DNA of 64,000 nt, from the NCBI GenBank assembly GCA_944472155.2, contig OX235279.1, forward strand, positions 148,016,199-148,080,198. Direction: 5' to 3'. The notes under the pieces were generated by a model. The model did no database searches. It was not told the DNA's origin and saw only the letters and a list, made by a program, of their open reading frames with translations. Within the stretch, counting starts at the first letter, position 1, and each line of letters begins with the position of its first letter. The translations under genes and the position numbers were made by a program. This document shows, in pieces, positions 57,301 through 60,721 of the stretch. The DNA is from Trichobilharzia szidati (Eukaryota; Platyhelminthes; Trematoda; Strigeidida; Schistosomatidae).

Positions 57301-60300
57301 ACTCAGTTATATAATATCCTTTAAAGCAGTTAAGCGTTCAAAATAACTACTAAGCTCTCAGTAAAACAAAAGTTCAAGGTGTGATGTGAAGACTATACGG
57401 AAGGAGCGGAGAGGAGACGGGAGGCAAATGAGTAAATTACATGAAACTCTCTATCTCTCTATTACACCTAACTACCAAACACTTTACAAATGCTTTACAA
57501 CACTTCAGTGAATAATATTAATAGTAATATAAATTATGCATTTGACTCGTGGAATGATTCCGTAAACGGCAGTGTATGTAAAGAAAAGGACAATAAGTGA
57601 CTCTGTTTCGTGTTTTTTGTTGTTGCTTTGACTAAGTAACCAGACAATACAGACAACGTTAAAATAATTAATACAAATGAACTATATATAGGGAGGGAGA
57701 CGTAGGCCGCCCGACTGCCTCCCTCAAGATGCCAGCGATCAATGGTTCTCTATCGCTTATATCAATGCGCGATCAAAACTGAAACAAATCCAATCTCTAC
57801 AAACTAACTCTTGGAAATTAATCTGATGCTCGTTAATGACTGGCTACAGGACGAAGTTGTCTGGAGTTCTAGTGAGAAATCGTAACCAGTGTGGTCCATT
57901 CTGTAAGGAGTGAGGACAAGTACTCGTCACCCATGACATTATCTGGTGCCAGTCGCGCTAAAACCATGAATCATTAGAAGTTAGAATTCATGGGATGGCC
58001 ATTGAGTCGTGTTCCATTGGCTGAATGGCTTACAAGCTTGCCTTGTAACTGGAAGGTCCTGGGGTAGAACCACTGTAGTGGTTGCGTACTCCCGACGAGT
58101 CCCGAAATAGGACAGCGGAAACAGCTGTCCGGTACTCATTGTTGGTTTTCAATGGTTCCCTGTCTGATATATATCGATCCGTGATCATCAACCTTGGATC
58201 ACAATGACTGGTTGCAGGCTGTTGGTAAAAGAGCTTCGAGACATCACGGTATGAAACCTTCTTTATTTTATCAGTGAACAAACTCATGTGTTGTGTGTGC
58301 ATGTGTGAGCTGAGTACATACACCAACTAACCATGTGCATAGAGAAATAATGAGGTACAGTAAAATGATTGTTCACCTGATATACATATGCATACATACA
58401 TATATGTTTTCCAATATAATAACATTTAGAAGAAAAAAAGAATACATAAAAACACACAAACACAAAATATTAAGAATCAGGAAGAGAAAAGAAGAAAAGG
58501 AGAAGAGAAAGAAAACGACGACGACAATAACAACAACAACGAAAAACCATGAATCCCATGTGAGAAGACGGCTTTTCTTCTCTCTTCGTTTTCAGATATA
58601 ATTCCGTCCTGTAATGTATTCTCGTTAGGATAAATTTTCTTTATCAATGCACATGCGTAAATGTATATATACTATAGAATTGGAGAAAGTGATACGCAAA
58701 TTGTTGTACAATGAGTGAGGGTGAGAAAGAGACAGAGTAAGAGTGAGAGCGAGAAAGGGGAAAAGAAACTTTCAATTGTTAATTATTGTCAGTGTAGTAT
58801 AGTATTATGAGATAACTTGTTGGTAAGTTACCGAAGTTGCTTGACAATAATGCATAAATGTGCGATAATGACGTAGAAGCGAACAAGAACAAAACAAACG
58901 ATGTTCTAATCAGATAACATATTTTCTTTTCAAAGACAGGAAGAACTTGTTTAGTTATGACGTAGTAGCATTAGTAGCAGTAACGGTAACATATCTATCA
59001 TATCTGTGTATAGACAAACACTGATTTTAACAAGCGTTAACAAATAGAAAGTTAAATGTTTCTTATTCGAATTTTCAAGGTTCACTTGCCACGAACACCT
59101 ACCCAACCTAACTCTTTACCTAATCTCTATGTTTGTTGACAATTTAGCTGCAAGATGATATCTCAGTAAAATTTTTAAAAAAATCAGTGTGGCGCTAATT
59201 GTCGACAAAGGAACCCAGCATTACCACTTAGTAGTGATTCAGGTGGCTACATCTCATCTCATCTCATCACATCACACTTAGATGATGACGAAAACGAAAT
59301 CGAGATGATTGACAAAACTCATACGGTTATATATATAAGCGAACTTTCATTGGATTTCGACTTGCTTGCATCTTCTTTAACATAACAGATGGGAGTAGGC
59401 GGAAAGATAAGCGTAACCCGTACTGTTCAGCCACCACAGGTGATAAAGTACAAAATACTTCACTGAATGTTTTATGGAAAGAAATATGAAATCCTTCATT
59501 CTACACTATTTGCAGGGTGGTCCTAAAGAACGCGAGTAATGCAATAAAAGCGACGGTGGTCAAATGCGTGCGACCTACGCGGGTAAATCGAACACGTCAG
59601 CTCAGCCACAAGTGTCAGAAATAATTGAAAGAAACATACACTTTCGGTCAATACTGTCTCTGTGAAGTGACAGTGATTAAGATTAGAACTCAAAAGAATT
59701 TGAATGACATAAATAAAAAAGTTTCATCCAGGACCTTCCGGTTACAAGGCGAGCACTAGCGACCGGTCCTATTCAGGCAGATCGTTACCTGGTTTCTAGT
59801 GAGAATTCATGACAGTGTGGATAGAGCAGGACGGGTGTGAGGACAAATACTCACCACGGATGACCATTGGCTAGTGCCAGTCGCGTCATATTGTCAATTG
59901 GCAGAAGTTAGAGTTCATGGGCTGGCCTTCGGATTGTGTCCTAGTGGCTTAATGGTCTACGAGCTCACCTTGTAACCAGAAGTTTCAGGGAAACTTATCG
60001 TTCTCCGACTACAAAACAGTAAATCACGTCTGAAATTGTCATGGATAAGCATGAAAACTAAACTTGACTTAGTTGTTTTGCATTTAGCAGTATTCAGCAA
60101 TATAGATGGTATGCATACATCTAAAACTTCACGGGTTCGAATCTCAGAAGAGACATGAGTTCCTTCAGGACTGCGTATTTATATATACCATCAAAAATCA
60201 GTCGGGATGAGTTGAATACATATTCCGAAATTCAATGACAACTCTTAAAGTAGTAATCTCCTTGCGTGCGTCGGTGGCACAGTGGTTAGGACTCTCGCCG

Positions 60301-60721
60301 ACCATGCACATGGTCCGGGGTTCGATCCCCTGCCGGCGCACACCCGATATCTATGGTCGGCCTGAATTTGGGCTACCGATATCCATGCTGAAAATTCCAC
60401 ACTTGTACTGAAAATACGGTGTGGAATCAAGCTGTAAATCAAAATAAATAAAAAAATAAATAAATTATTAAAAGGTTATTATCGAAAAGCAGAGACTGCA
60501 TAAATAAAAAACCTTCATCAGGATTACAAGAGGAGACCAAAAGAAACATAAATAAATAAATAAATAAAGATTAACTAACCAGTTTTTGACATGCCAACAG
60601 CTAGACAACGTTGAAATCGACAACTTTTGCACATATTCCGATTAGCTGGTGTAATTGGACAGTCATTATTGCCTAGACATTCTAAGCGTACATTGGATAG
60701 AACAGTTCGTCGGAAAAAACC
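5208..60721 (-). CDS. Nuclear receptor gene, 3' ten exons (5' partial)
   Basis: This is a ligand-regulated-type transcription factor that would act in the nucleus. Exons: 60721-60580, 50753-49217, 43299-42594, 40410-39743, 38244-38173, 35299-35164, 17812-17683, 15686-15541, 6930-6847, 5422-5208. All boundaries have GT and AG sites, and codons split across introns rejoin sensibly, for example YIP-G-FCYL and SKT-G-SRIG. The order is zinc finger 2, C-terminal extension, a hinge of roughly 970 residues rich in Ser, Asn, Thr and Ala, then a ligand-binding domain with the IPGF-L---DQ signature and a C-terminal AF-2 helix (LYLEMF). Exon lengths sum to 3,836 nt; adding one base gives 1,278 codons plus stop, which points to one missing base in the fourth exon. 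The start codon, first zinc finger and A/B region are not seen. Receptor identity is firm. The subfamily is open: NR1-like orphan or schistosome 2DBD type. Confidence 0.93.
5423..6846 (-). other. Intron between last two coding exons
   Basis: This 1.4-kb intron has a donor GTAAGT at its upstream end and CAAG at its downstream end. It holds a repeat copy at about 5740-6065 (described separately), a (CA)n tract near 6267-6284 and a (TAG/TAA)n stretch near 6805-6837. Nothing else is recognisable. Confidence 0.75.
5740..6065 (+). repeat. Family D dispersed repeat
   Basis: GATCGTTGTCCAGTCTGGAA, GGCTAATTGACAACCC, TACATTATTGTG, AGGTAGCTGTCGTACAATG and TCTCAACGTATTGAGAAA recur in this order in the split copy at 13.4/14.5 kb and partly at 45.4 kb. 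No coding; class unknown. Confidence 0.6.
6847..6930 (-). CDS. Nuclear receptor small exon: helix 8/9 loop and helix 9
   Basis: This is an 84-nt exon: AT, 27 codons, A. The acceptor is GTAATAG and the donor A|GTAAGT. The split codon A+AT gives Asn, and the protein continues RQGLDDPLTPAHLYNLAGQV then LADHIVS. The NRQGL element followed by an acidic turn and an amphipathic helix is the usual start of helix 9 in ligand-binding domains. The final A joins TG of the last exon to give Met. Confidence 0.9.
7155..7392 (-). mobile_element. Family A SINE, tRNA-like head
   Basis: The plus strand reads from the tail (CGTTCCGAGTGGAACA) through GAAGTTTCAGTAGCAGTG and TTAACCTCATG to the head, which contains GGGGATCAAAC, the complement of a pol III B box. 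It is diverged in the head (GATGCA end) and has no obvious target duplication. Confidence 0.75.
9066..9850 (-). mobile_element. Non-LTR retrotransposon 3' fragment (endonuclease-RT family)
   Basis: Reading the minus strand in pieces across stops gives EFTSFTYLGSIV, LNGVVQTFINKCL, TNIPRKMKMDWTHAEETVE and PNEKGKVGP. These match the order SFTYLGS, INxCLR, WKWIGHTLR seen after the RT domain in schistosome endonuclease-RT elements. It is riddled with stops and frameshifts, so inactive. Confidence 0.75.
11225..11430 (+). mobile_element. Family B SINE with decayed hammerhead core
   Basis: The tRNA-like part reads GGTTGAATGGTCTACAAGCT and GGTCCTGGGTTCAAACTCC (B box). The part at 11328-11363 (GTGAAGAGTCTCAAACC ... 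GAAACAGCTGTC) lines up with the hammerhead core of the better copies but has lost CTGATGA. The tail runs GGTTCTTTAACTAATGTCAA. Confidence 0.7.
12135..12160. repeat. (TA)13 microsatellite
   Basis: Perfect TA repeat within a purine-rich context. Confidence 0.9.
13385..13445 (+). repeat. Family D repeat, left half of an interrupted copy
   Basis: GTGATCAGTGTCCAGCCTGG and CCAATCAGAATTGGCC match 5770-5812. The repeat resumes at 14490 after the retrotransposon. Confidence 0.6.
13446..14489 (-). mobile_element. Non-LTR retrotransposon fragment with RT core motifs
   Basis: On the minus strand it opens with FIDFENAFDSVD (RT motif A) near 14441-14476. Then comes VTTGVSLDCLLSPLTFLIMV (motif B zone) and DWIM, a broken motif C region, and 3' parts (WIRYTLRRPSNDIAHNA). 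Stops and shifts throughout. It lies inside a family D repeat whose halves flank it, so it was inserted later than that repeat. Confidence 0.82.
14490..14745 (+). repeat. Family D repeat, right half of an interrupted copy
   Basis: CTGACAATGACTACGGACTA, TACATTGTTGTGAAG and TGTACTCTCGCCTTAGCTGA match 5830-6000 in order. Confidence 0.6.
14870..15076 (-). mobile_element. Family A SINE, 3' truncated
   Basis: It shares GTTTTGAAGTTTCA, GGGTTGCTAGCCTCA and the head ending ACCACTACGCCACA with the other family A copies. The tail start (GTTCC) is replaced; a fragment of a family B tail adjoins at about 14810-14870. The B box is weak (GGCTCAAACTCC). Confidence 0.7.
15541..15686 (-). CDS. Nuclear receptor exon: mid ligand-binding domain (helices 6-8)
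   Basis: The exon has 48 codons with one base at each end, between TTTATAAG and A|GTAAGT. The protein runs PEEHDVILSHFPTFHTISGH, then LIRSGEFLNRIRLDNIELTL and VCAQEVFK. By position it should cover helices 6 to 8; the ending LVCAQEVF-x-(N) RQGL fits the helix 8 element usually seen as L-(F/C)-(C/A)-A-x-(V/I)-(L/V/I)-x-x-(D/N)-R-x-G-L in this family when joined to the next exon. The first T completes Thr with AC from the previous exon. Confidence 0.92.
15687..17682 (-). other. 2-kb intron with one non-LTR fragment
   Basis: Apart from the plus-strand retrotransposon remnant at 16150-16775, the intron is AT-rich and featureless. A short piece near 17385-17500 is weakly similar to repeat material near 6065-6150 and 33740-33850. 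Confidence 0.7.
16150..16775 (+). mobile_element. Non-LTR retrotransposon 3' fragment
   Basis: Same family as 9066-9850, opposite strand: the SEPIYRRILRWIGHTLRRPL zone followed by the 3' UTR (CTCATGTTCCACTCGGGACC) and an (AAT)n tail. Broken by stops. Confidence 0.78.
17683..17812 (-). CDS. Nuclear receptor exon: ligand-binding signature (DQ motif)
   Basis: The exon has 42 codons with two spare bases at each end, between ATATAG and AC|GTAAGT. It reads FCYLKISDQRQLVRSAMYPI then MLLELSRDYMNEDGSRYNYF. Joined to the previous exon this gives IPG-F-CYL-KIS-DQ, an exact fit to the nuclear receptor consensus IPGF-x2-L-x3-DQ-x2-L-(L/V)-(K/R), covering helix 4 and 5. The acidic clamp partner is likely the Glu in MLLELS. 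A 17.4-kb intron separates it from the helix 3 exon. Confidence 0.94.
18251..18480 (-). mobile_element. Family A SINE
   Basis: Nearly full length: CGTTCCTAGTGGAACATAAG, the CTAACCTCAT block, the GTCGGCCGGGGATCGAATCC head with a good complementary B box, and an ACAGACGCA end. Confidence 0.8.
18768..18951 (-). mobile_element. Family A-type SINE with alternative body
   Basis: The head (CGGCAGGGGATCGAAC ... GTGCCACTGACGC) matches family A, but the body reads CTTGATTCCACACCGTATTT and CCCAAATTTCGCAGGCCGAC, shared only with the copy at 60268-60464. It is therefore a second SINE subfamily using the same tRNA-like head. Confidence 0.8.
21340..21366. repeat. (TA)n microsatellite
   Basis: About thirteen TA units. 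Confidence 0.9.
21757..21898 (-). mobile_element. Family B SINE, left arm of an inverted pair
   Basis: The complement reads as tail-to-head on the plus strand, with GGTTAGAGTACCATAGGAAA at the tail side. It faces the plus copy starting near 21899, sharing the tRNA-like head region between them. Confidence 0.75.
21831..21872 (-). ncRNA. Hammerhead-like core, degenerate, opposite strand
   Basis: On the minus strand it reads GTACTGATGAAGAGTCCC, then CAAACTACAAGGAGGAAACA. CTGATGA is kept; the second strand of stem II and the GAAA junction carry an insertion or change. It mirrors the core at 21944-21980 about 80 bp away. Confidence 0.5.
21899..22045 (+). mobile_element. Family B SINE, right arm of an inverted pair
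   Basis: GCGTACTGATGAAGAGTCCC, GTCAGGACGAAACAGC, CCAGTACTCCC and GGTTCTCCGACCAAGGTCAG, in the same order as the other family B copies. It holds the best core in the window. Confidence 0.78.
21944..21980 (+). ncRNA. Hammerhead-ribozyme-like core in a family B SINE
   Basis: The sequence has CTGATGA, then GTCC ... GGAC able to form stem II with a short loop, then GAAAC directly after the stem, and a very short stem III segment (ACAGCTATC). These are the invariant blocks of a hammerhead, as described for schistosome Sm-alpha SINEs. Three extra bases (AGA) sit between CTGATGA and stem II, which may weaken or abolish cleavage. Activity is not implied. Confidence 0.6.
23753..23943 (-). mobile_element. 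Family A SINE, broken head
   Basis: The body is close to the copies at 25557 and 32820 (TAGCTTGAAGTTTCTGTAGC type), but the tRNA-like head is interrupted by a C run and lacks its end. Probably a young subfamily with later decay. Confidence 0.75.
24347..24374. repeat. (AT)14 microsatellite
   Basis: Perfect AT repeat. Confidence 0.9.
25557..25778 (-). mobile_element. Family A SINE, well preserved
   Basis: One of the best copies: CACGTTCCCAGTGGAACATA, TTTACAGGATGGGGTTG, CTTAGCGAGGTAAAGGAG, then CGGCCGGGGATCGAACCCCG (complement of a strong B box) and ACCGACGCA. It closely matches 32820-33042 and 23753-23943, which suggests recent activity of this subfamily. Confidence 0.85.
25964..26184 (-). 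mobile_element. Family A SINE
   Basis: It lies only about 185 bp from the previous copy and in the same orientation, but belongs to a more diverged subfamily (GCTACGGAGTTTCAGTAGCA). The head reads GGATCGAATCCC and ends CTGATGCACG. Confidence 0.78.
28085..28620 (+). mobile_element. Solo LTR of the same BEL/Pao family
   Basis: Begins TGTAATGG and ends CTACA, in the same orientation as the LTR at 56138 and sharing long diverged blocks with it (GGAAAATCCTTC, TTCTCTTTGTGG, GAGTTTCTGATCCCACC). Flanking pentamers CACAG and CACGG could be a decayed target duplication. There is no internal coding region on either side. Confidence 0.65.
29885..30150 (+). repeat. Family C dispersed repeat with B-box-like motif
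   Basis: GCGGGTTCGAATCTTAGAAG and CAGTTCCTTCAAGGTTGCAG, TACGCCTTCTGGCTG. Related pieces at 34031-34190, 53225-53440 (minus) and 60120-60170. Possibly another tRNA-derived SINE. Confidence 0.5.
32459..32690 (-). mobile_element. Family B SINE
   Basis: The plus strand shows tail GAACCATTGGAAAACCAACA, decayed core at about 32551-32582, then GTTTGAAATCAGGACCTTCC (complementary B box) and CATGAATTCCAACTTC at the head end, next to a (TA)n tract. Confidence 0.72.
32692..32719. repeat. (TA)14 microsatellite
   Basis: Perfect repeat at the head-side edge of a family B SINE. Confidence 0.9.
32820..33042 (-). mobile_element. Family A SINE, well preserved
   Basis: Full-length copy with AGTGGAACATAGGGCTTCAA, GGAGTTGCTAGCCTCATG and a head CGGCCGGAGATCGAATCCCG ending CCACCGACGCAC. 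It abuts a reverse-transcriptase remnant on its right. Confidence 0.85.
33056..33300 (+). mobile_element. Fragment of a different non-LTR reverse transcriptase
   Basis: The frame reads SLSLADDILHRERAQYTTSL then KNLQSDLQIL and WINIKPEEIN. ADD with the following helix and NLQSDL-x-L-x(6)-W-x-N-x-K pattern is RT motif C onwards in jockey/RTE-type elements. The polyprotein is cut on both sides, and a SINE abuts on the left. Confidence 0.5.
34031..34190. repeat. Inverted repeat, about 46-bp arms
   Basis: GAGGCAATCTGC and CCTTGGACCTAAGTTTCGTA at 34031-34076 are complementary to TACGAAACCTAGGTCCAAGG and GATTGCCTC at 34142-34190, with a 65-bp centre holding family C-like sequence. Looks like two head-to-head family C fragments. 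Confidence 0.7.
34447..34686 (+). mobile_element. Family A SINE, plus orientation
   Basis: It reads head to tail on the plus strand: CAGTGGCTCAGAGGTAGGAT (A-box-like), GGGTTTTGATTCCCGG (B-box-like), GTGAGGCTAGCAACCCCATC, CTGAAACTTCAAAGCTC and the tail GTTACACTCAATAAAACGCG. Confidence 0.78.
35164..35299 (-). CDS. Nuclear receptor exon: ligand-binding domain helix 3
   Basis: The exon has 45 codons plus one base; the acceptor CTTTTCTGAAG follows a good pyrimidine tract and the donor is CCAG|GTAGGT. After a Pro-rich lead (LPQPVRP) comes DIWNQMMKHFETHSRFIVQF and then VKYIP. This is helix 3 and the start of the family signature: the Lys before Y-I-P is in the place of the coactivator charge-clamp lysine. 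The E/W-x(n)-HF-x(n)-F-x-K-x-IPG layout resembles NR1D/E78-like receptors. The final G joins GG of the next exon to give the Gly of IPGF. Confidence 0.92.
36695..36865 (+). mobile_element. Family B SINE, diverged
   Basis: Weak B box (GATTCGAACCG), then ACTGCTTGATAGTCTCAAAC and GACGAAAT, the worn hammerhead region, followed by a recognisable tail. Confidence 0.6.
37271..37477 (-). mobile_element. Family A SINE, diverged
   Basis: TTCCTTTGCGTTCCTAG, GAATTTTCAGTAAGAGTAG and the head GGGATCAATCCCCGG ending ACCAACGACGCC. Several internal deletions. Confidence 0.7.
37940..38005 (-). repeat. tRNA-like sequence, probably a SINE head
   Basis: The minus strand shows CAGCTCAGCTGGTATAGCG (A box like), GCCACCGGTTCGAATCCTG (B box) and ACAGTCC at the 3' end. 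The 5' acceptor strand does not pair with ACAGTCC, and the anticodon and T stems have mismatches, so it is not a working tRNA gene. Confidence 0.5.
38173..38244 (-). CDS. Nuclear receptor small exon: start of ligand-binding domain
   Basis: This is a 72-nt exon of 24 codons, phase 0 at both ends, between a CTATAG acceptor and AAG|GTGAGT. It reads SSITVQQFAERIHTAAKYMV then SERK. The amphipathic pattern and position before helix 3 suggest helix 1 of the ligand-binding domain or the linker just before it. It is too short to be found by homology alone; the support is phase agreement with both neighbours and an open frame. Confidence 0.8.
38245..39742 (-). other. 1.5-kb intron
   Basis: It contains one family A SINE (39.0-39.24 kb, minus). 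No other structure is recognised. Confidence 0.7.
39011..39243 (-). mobile_element. Family A SINE, diverged
   Basis: TTCCTTTGCATTCCCAGTGG, a G run in the body, then the head GACGGCCGGAGTTCGAACCC ending ACATCGATGCAC. The complementary B box is intact. Confidence 0.75.
39743..40410 (-). CDS. Nuclear receptor exon: end of hinge, with apparent frameshift
   Basis: The downstream 220 or so codons are open and end KNGTRP|GTAGGT in phase 0, matching the next exon. They hold two Ala-rich tracts (for example AAAVAAAAAATAAG) and Ser runs, like the rest of the hinge. The only phase-0 acceptor I find is TTTAAAGCAG|CGATTC at 40411-40412. From there the frame reads RFKMGLHET and then a (CTG)6 Leu run to a stop at 40294-40296. 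The frame used downstream reads the same (CTG)6 as Ala but has TGA at 40388-40390. One extra base between these stops would join the two into HET-AAAAAA-VEQGS. The exon is 668 nt, one short of a multiple of three. A sequencing or assembly error is most likely; a true broken allele or different splicing is possible. Confidence 0.75.
40367..40384. repeat. (CAG)6 inside a coding exon
   Basis: Encodes Ala on the minus strand in the frame used downstream, or Leu in the frame entered from the acceptor. It lies within the interval of the apparent frameshift. Confidence 0.85.
40411..42593 (-). other. 2.2-kb intron
   Basis: It contains a decayed family A SINE at about 40823-41014. The rest is unannotated AT-rich DNA. 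Confidence 0.65.
40823..41014 (-). mobile_element. Family A SINE remnant
   Basis: TTTCGAGCGGAGCATAGGCT and GTTGCTAGCCTCTCACGCC are recognisable; the head is cut short (GTCGGCGACTGAACCCC). Confidence 0.65.
42594..43299 (-). CDS. Nuclear receptor exon: hinge, Asn/Ser-rich with poly-Ala
   Basis: The exon has 235 codons after one base that completes a Ser codon split from the previous exon (AG+C). The acceptor is CTAAACAG after a pyrimidine run; the donor is AAG|GTAATT, phase 0. The protein starts CSLVDRSSPLGGETSSLNNP and contains Asn runs, an Ala run (AAAAAAAVAVVMAA) and short Ser tracts, and ends VPLNVTNFSK. No domain is recognised, which fits continuation of the disordered hinge. The reading frame remains open upstream into the intron to a Met at 43346, but the splice site at 43300-43301 and the phase match make the intron boundary more likely than a start. 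Confidence 0.85.
43585..43800 (-). mobile_element. Short non-LTR 3'-end fragment
   Basis: CTTTCATCTCCTGTTCACAC and the spacing of nearby words resemble the 3' end of the element at 13446-14489. Diverged; the limits are approximate. Confidence 0.4.
44546..44690 (+). mobile_element. Family B SINE
   Basis: GTGACTGAATAGTCAACGAG, GGTTCGATCACTGG (B box), then CTGAACAGTCCCAAACTAGA and ACGAACCAGC, a core missing the TG of CTGATGA. A second tRNA-like piece with GGTCCCAGGTTCGAGTC follows at about 44700-44760. Confidence 0.68.
45266..45303. repeat. (AT)19 microsatellite, longest of the window
   Basis: Perfect AT repeat of about 38 bp. Confidence 0.9.
45395..45530 (+). repeat. Family D repeat, 3' part
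   Basis: AGATAGCTGCTGTCGTATAA, GTTGTTGGTGTTAGTC and CAACCTCAATATTATTGAGA match 5970-6060. Confidence 0.55.
45695..45838 (-). mobile_element. Family B SINE, left arm of second inverted pair
   Basis: The minus strand reads GATGATGAGTCACAAACTCG then GACGAAACG, a hammerhead-like block with C3 changed. The stem II pairing GTC/GAC and GAAAC are kept, and no AGA insert is present. Confidence 0.66.
45839..46065 (+). mobile_element. Family B SINE, right arm of second inverted pair
   Basis: AATTCATGGGCTGGTCAG at the head, the core region GAGTGTCAAACTATGAAGAA (decayed), GCTGTCCAGTACTCC and the tail GGTTCTCTAACTGATATAG. Confidence 0.68.
46915..47665 (+). mobile_element. Non-LTR retrotransposon 3' fragment, best preserved
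   Basis: Readable pieces: STDLGSIVSTTGGTDEDIKA, MKSKIRIFNSNMKSVLLYGS then ATWCVTKGTSNKLHTFINSC, and in the next frame CRKKWRWIGHTLRKLSHDIT and RQAIA. This is the thumb and C-terminal part of the endonuclease-RT polyprotein. It needs at least one frame change and ends in AATAATAAT at about 47655. Confidence 0.85.
48420..49030 (+). mobile_element. Non-LTR retrotransposon 3' fragment
   Basis: Starts with GCACCGTCCCAACTACAGGC, continues VRVTKIISNRLLPVFAGSLM and NIRWTVKKKLETRN, and ends with ATTTCACTCAAAATCCAAAG then an AATAAT tail. Related to 61120-61645 in sequence and start point. Confidence 0.75.
49217..50753 (-). CDS. Nuclear receptor exon: C-terminal extension and Ser/Asn-rich hinge
   Basis: The exon has 511 full codons between an ATTGCAG acceptor (phase 1) and a GTGAGT donor (phase 2). 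The first residues, SRIGRQPNAIKYYC after the split Gly, form the C-terminal extension of the DNA-binding domain. Its pattern G-S-R-x-G-R-x-x-N-x-x-K-x-x-C recalls the knirps-type extension rather than the VRYGRVPK type of E75/E78. The rest is low complexity: long runs of Asn and Ser, Thr-rich blocks, a His-Pro cluster (HHHHHPHHRQH) about two thirds along, and a basic patch NIKRRKT that could be a nuclear localisation signal. No globular domain is recognisable. Continuous openness over 1.5 kb in AT-rich DNA, and correct phase on both sides, support real coding. The opposite-strand open frames here are shadows of the repeats. Confidence 0.9.
50895..51014 (-). mobile_element. Family B SINE, left arm of third inverted pair
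   Basis: The minus strand has CACTGAAGAGTCTTAAACTA and CGACGAAACATC; the TG of CTGATGA is missing. The tail GGTTCCCTAACTAATGTCG is clear. Confidence 0.65.
51015..51180 (+). mobile_element. Family B SINE, right arm of third inverted pair
   Basis: GAATTCATGGACTGGCCATT, CTGTGACCGGAAGGTCCTGG and GGTTCGTACTGCTGAATAGT; it is cut soon after the core. Confidence 0.62.
51505..51690 (-). mobile_element. Family B SINE, core deleted
   Basis: The tail (AGAGAACCATTGAAAACCAA) runs directly into GGACCTTCCGGTTATGAAGC, so the hammerhead region has been removed by a deletion. Confidence 0.65.
53225..53440 (-). repeat. Family C dispersed repeat
   Basis: The plus strand has GACGTATCTCCAACCTCCAA, GGAACTGATGCC and GAGATTTGAACCCGCC, the complement of the 29.9-kb copy. 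Confidence 0.5.
55650..56137 (+). mobile_element. BEL/Pao LTR retrotransposon, 3' end of pol
   Basis: The frame reads SERWRQVNCLANTFWYRWVR, EYIPLLQFR, a stop, then KWFARHRNFMERDIVLMSNE and a second stop. This is the DUF5641-type domain at the C-terminus of BEL/Pao polyproteins (RWRQVQ-x-LA-x-x-FW-x-RW-x-x-EYLP). It has at least two stops and is not functional. Only the last part of the internal region remains. Confidence 0.82.
56138..56783 (+). mobile_element. Probable 3' LTR of the BEL/Pao element
   Basis: It begins TGTAACGGGAAG right after the pol end and a purine-rich stretch (GGAGGGA) and probably ends ...GCGTAACA. Most of it is shared with 28085-28620, e.g. TTCTCTTTGTGGGTGTGTGA and TTTGATCCCAC. 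No 5' LTR is present in the window. The limits are inferred. Confidence 0.68.
57800..58205 (+). mobile_element. Family B SINE, longest copy
   Basis: It has an extra 5' part (GACTGGCTACAGGACGAAGT, GTGAGGACAAGTACTCGTCA, GGTGCCAGTCGCGCTA) that is also present at 59775-59990, then the usual head (AATTCATGGGATGGCCATTG), B-box zone, hammerhead core and tail. A separate tail fragment lies just before it (57735-57800). Confidence 0.75.
58091..58131 (+). ncRNA. Hammerhead-ribozyme-like core in the longest family B SINE
   Basis: CCGACGAGTCCCGAAATAGG, then AC, an AGCG insert, GAAACAGC and TGTCC. It follows the classical schistosome order with GTCC/GGAC stem II directly after GACGA and no AGA spacer, but has T4 changed to C in CTGACGA and four extra bases before GAAAC. 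Flanking GTACT on the left and GGTACTC on the right could contribute to stem I. Confidence 0.58.
59725..60000 (+). mobile_element. Family B SINE, 5' and head parts, with a small inverted piece
   Basis: 59775-59990 matches the 5' part and tRNA-like head of the 57.8-kb copy (GTGAGGACAAATACTCACCA, TAGTGCCAGTCGCGTCAT, CATGGGCTGGCCTTCGG). A minus-strand scrap (GGACCTTCCGGTTACAAGGC) precedes it at about 59728-59770. The core and tail are missing. Confidence 0.65.
60120..60172 (+). repeat. Family C repeat fragment
   Basis: ACGGGTTCGAATCTCAGAAG then GACATGAGTTCCTTCAGGAC; only the B-box-like part remains. Confidence 0.5.
60268..60464 (+). mobile_element. Family A-type SINE with alternative body, plus orientation
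   Basis: The head GCGTCGGTGGCACAGTGG (A box) and GGGGTTCGATCCCCTG (B box) are very well kept. The body GGCCTGAATTTGGGCTACCG and ACGGTGTGGAATCAAGCTGT is the complement of the 18768-18951 copy. It ends in an A-rich (AAATA)n tail, as expected of a SINE. Confidence 0.85.
60580..60721 (-). CDS. Nuclear receptor exon: second half of DNA-binding domain
   Basis: The exon encodes 47 codons plus one base and starts in phase 0 after a TTTAG acceptor. It begins GFFRRTVLSN, the helix just after the P-box, so the previous exon should end in CEGCK or similar; an intron at this point is common in the family. Zinc finger 2 has all four cysteines at residues 15, 21, 31 and 34 (C-X5-C-X9-C-X2-C), followed by KSCRFQRCLAVGMSKT, the standard end of the domain. 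The donor is GTTAGT, and the leftover G joins GT of the next exon to make Gly. Two consecutive arginines after FF fit NR1-type response-element recognition. I could not find the first zinc finger between 60722 and 64000 by eye. Confidence 0.93.

Larger units (their letters stand above)
50754..60579 (-). other. 9.8-kb intron with BEL/Pao remnant and SINEs
   Basis: It separates the zinc-finger exon from the C-terminal extension exon. It holds family B copies (50.9, 51.5, 57.8 and 59.8 kb), a family C copy (53.3 kb), the 3' end of a BEL/Pao element (55.65-56.78 kb) and a family A SINE at 60.27 kb. The spans 51700-53200, 53450-55640 and 56800-57700 hold low-complexity or unrecognised DNA. An open stretch at 52586-53077 matches nothing I know. 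Confidence 0.7.

Noticed and set aside
58335..58601. Plus-strand Lys/Thr-rich open frame
   Set aside because: It is made of A-rich simple repeats and shows no domain or gene context.
60268..60345. tRNA gene called from strong A and B boxes
   Set aside because: The same head occurs many times in the window attached to SINE bodies, and cloverleaf pairing is not evident.
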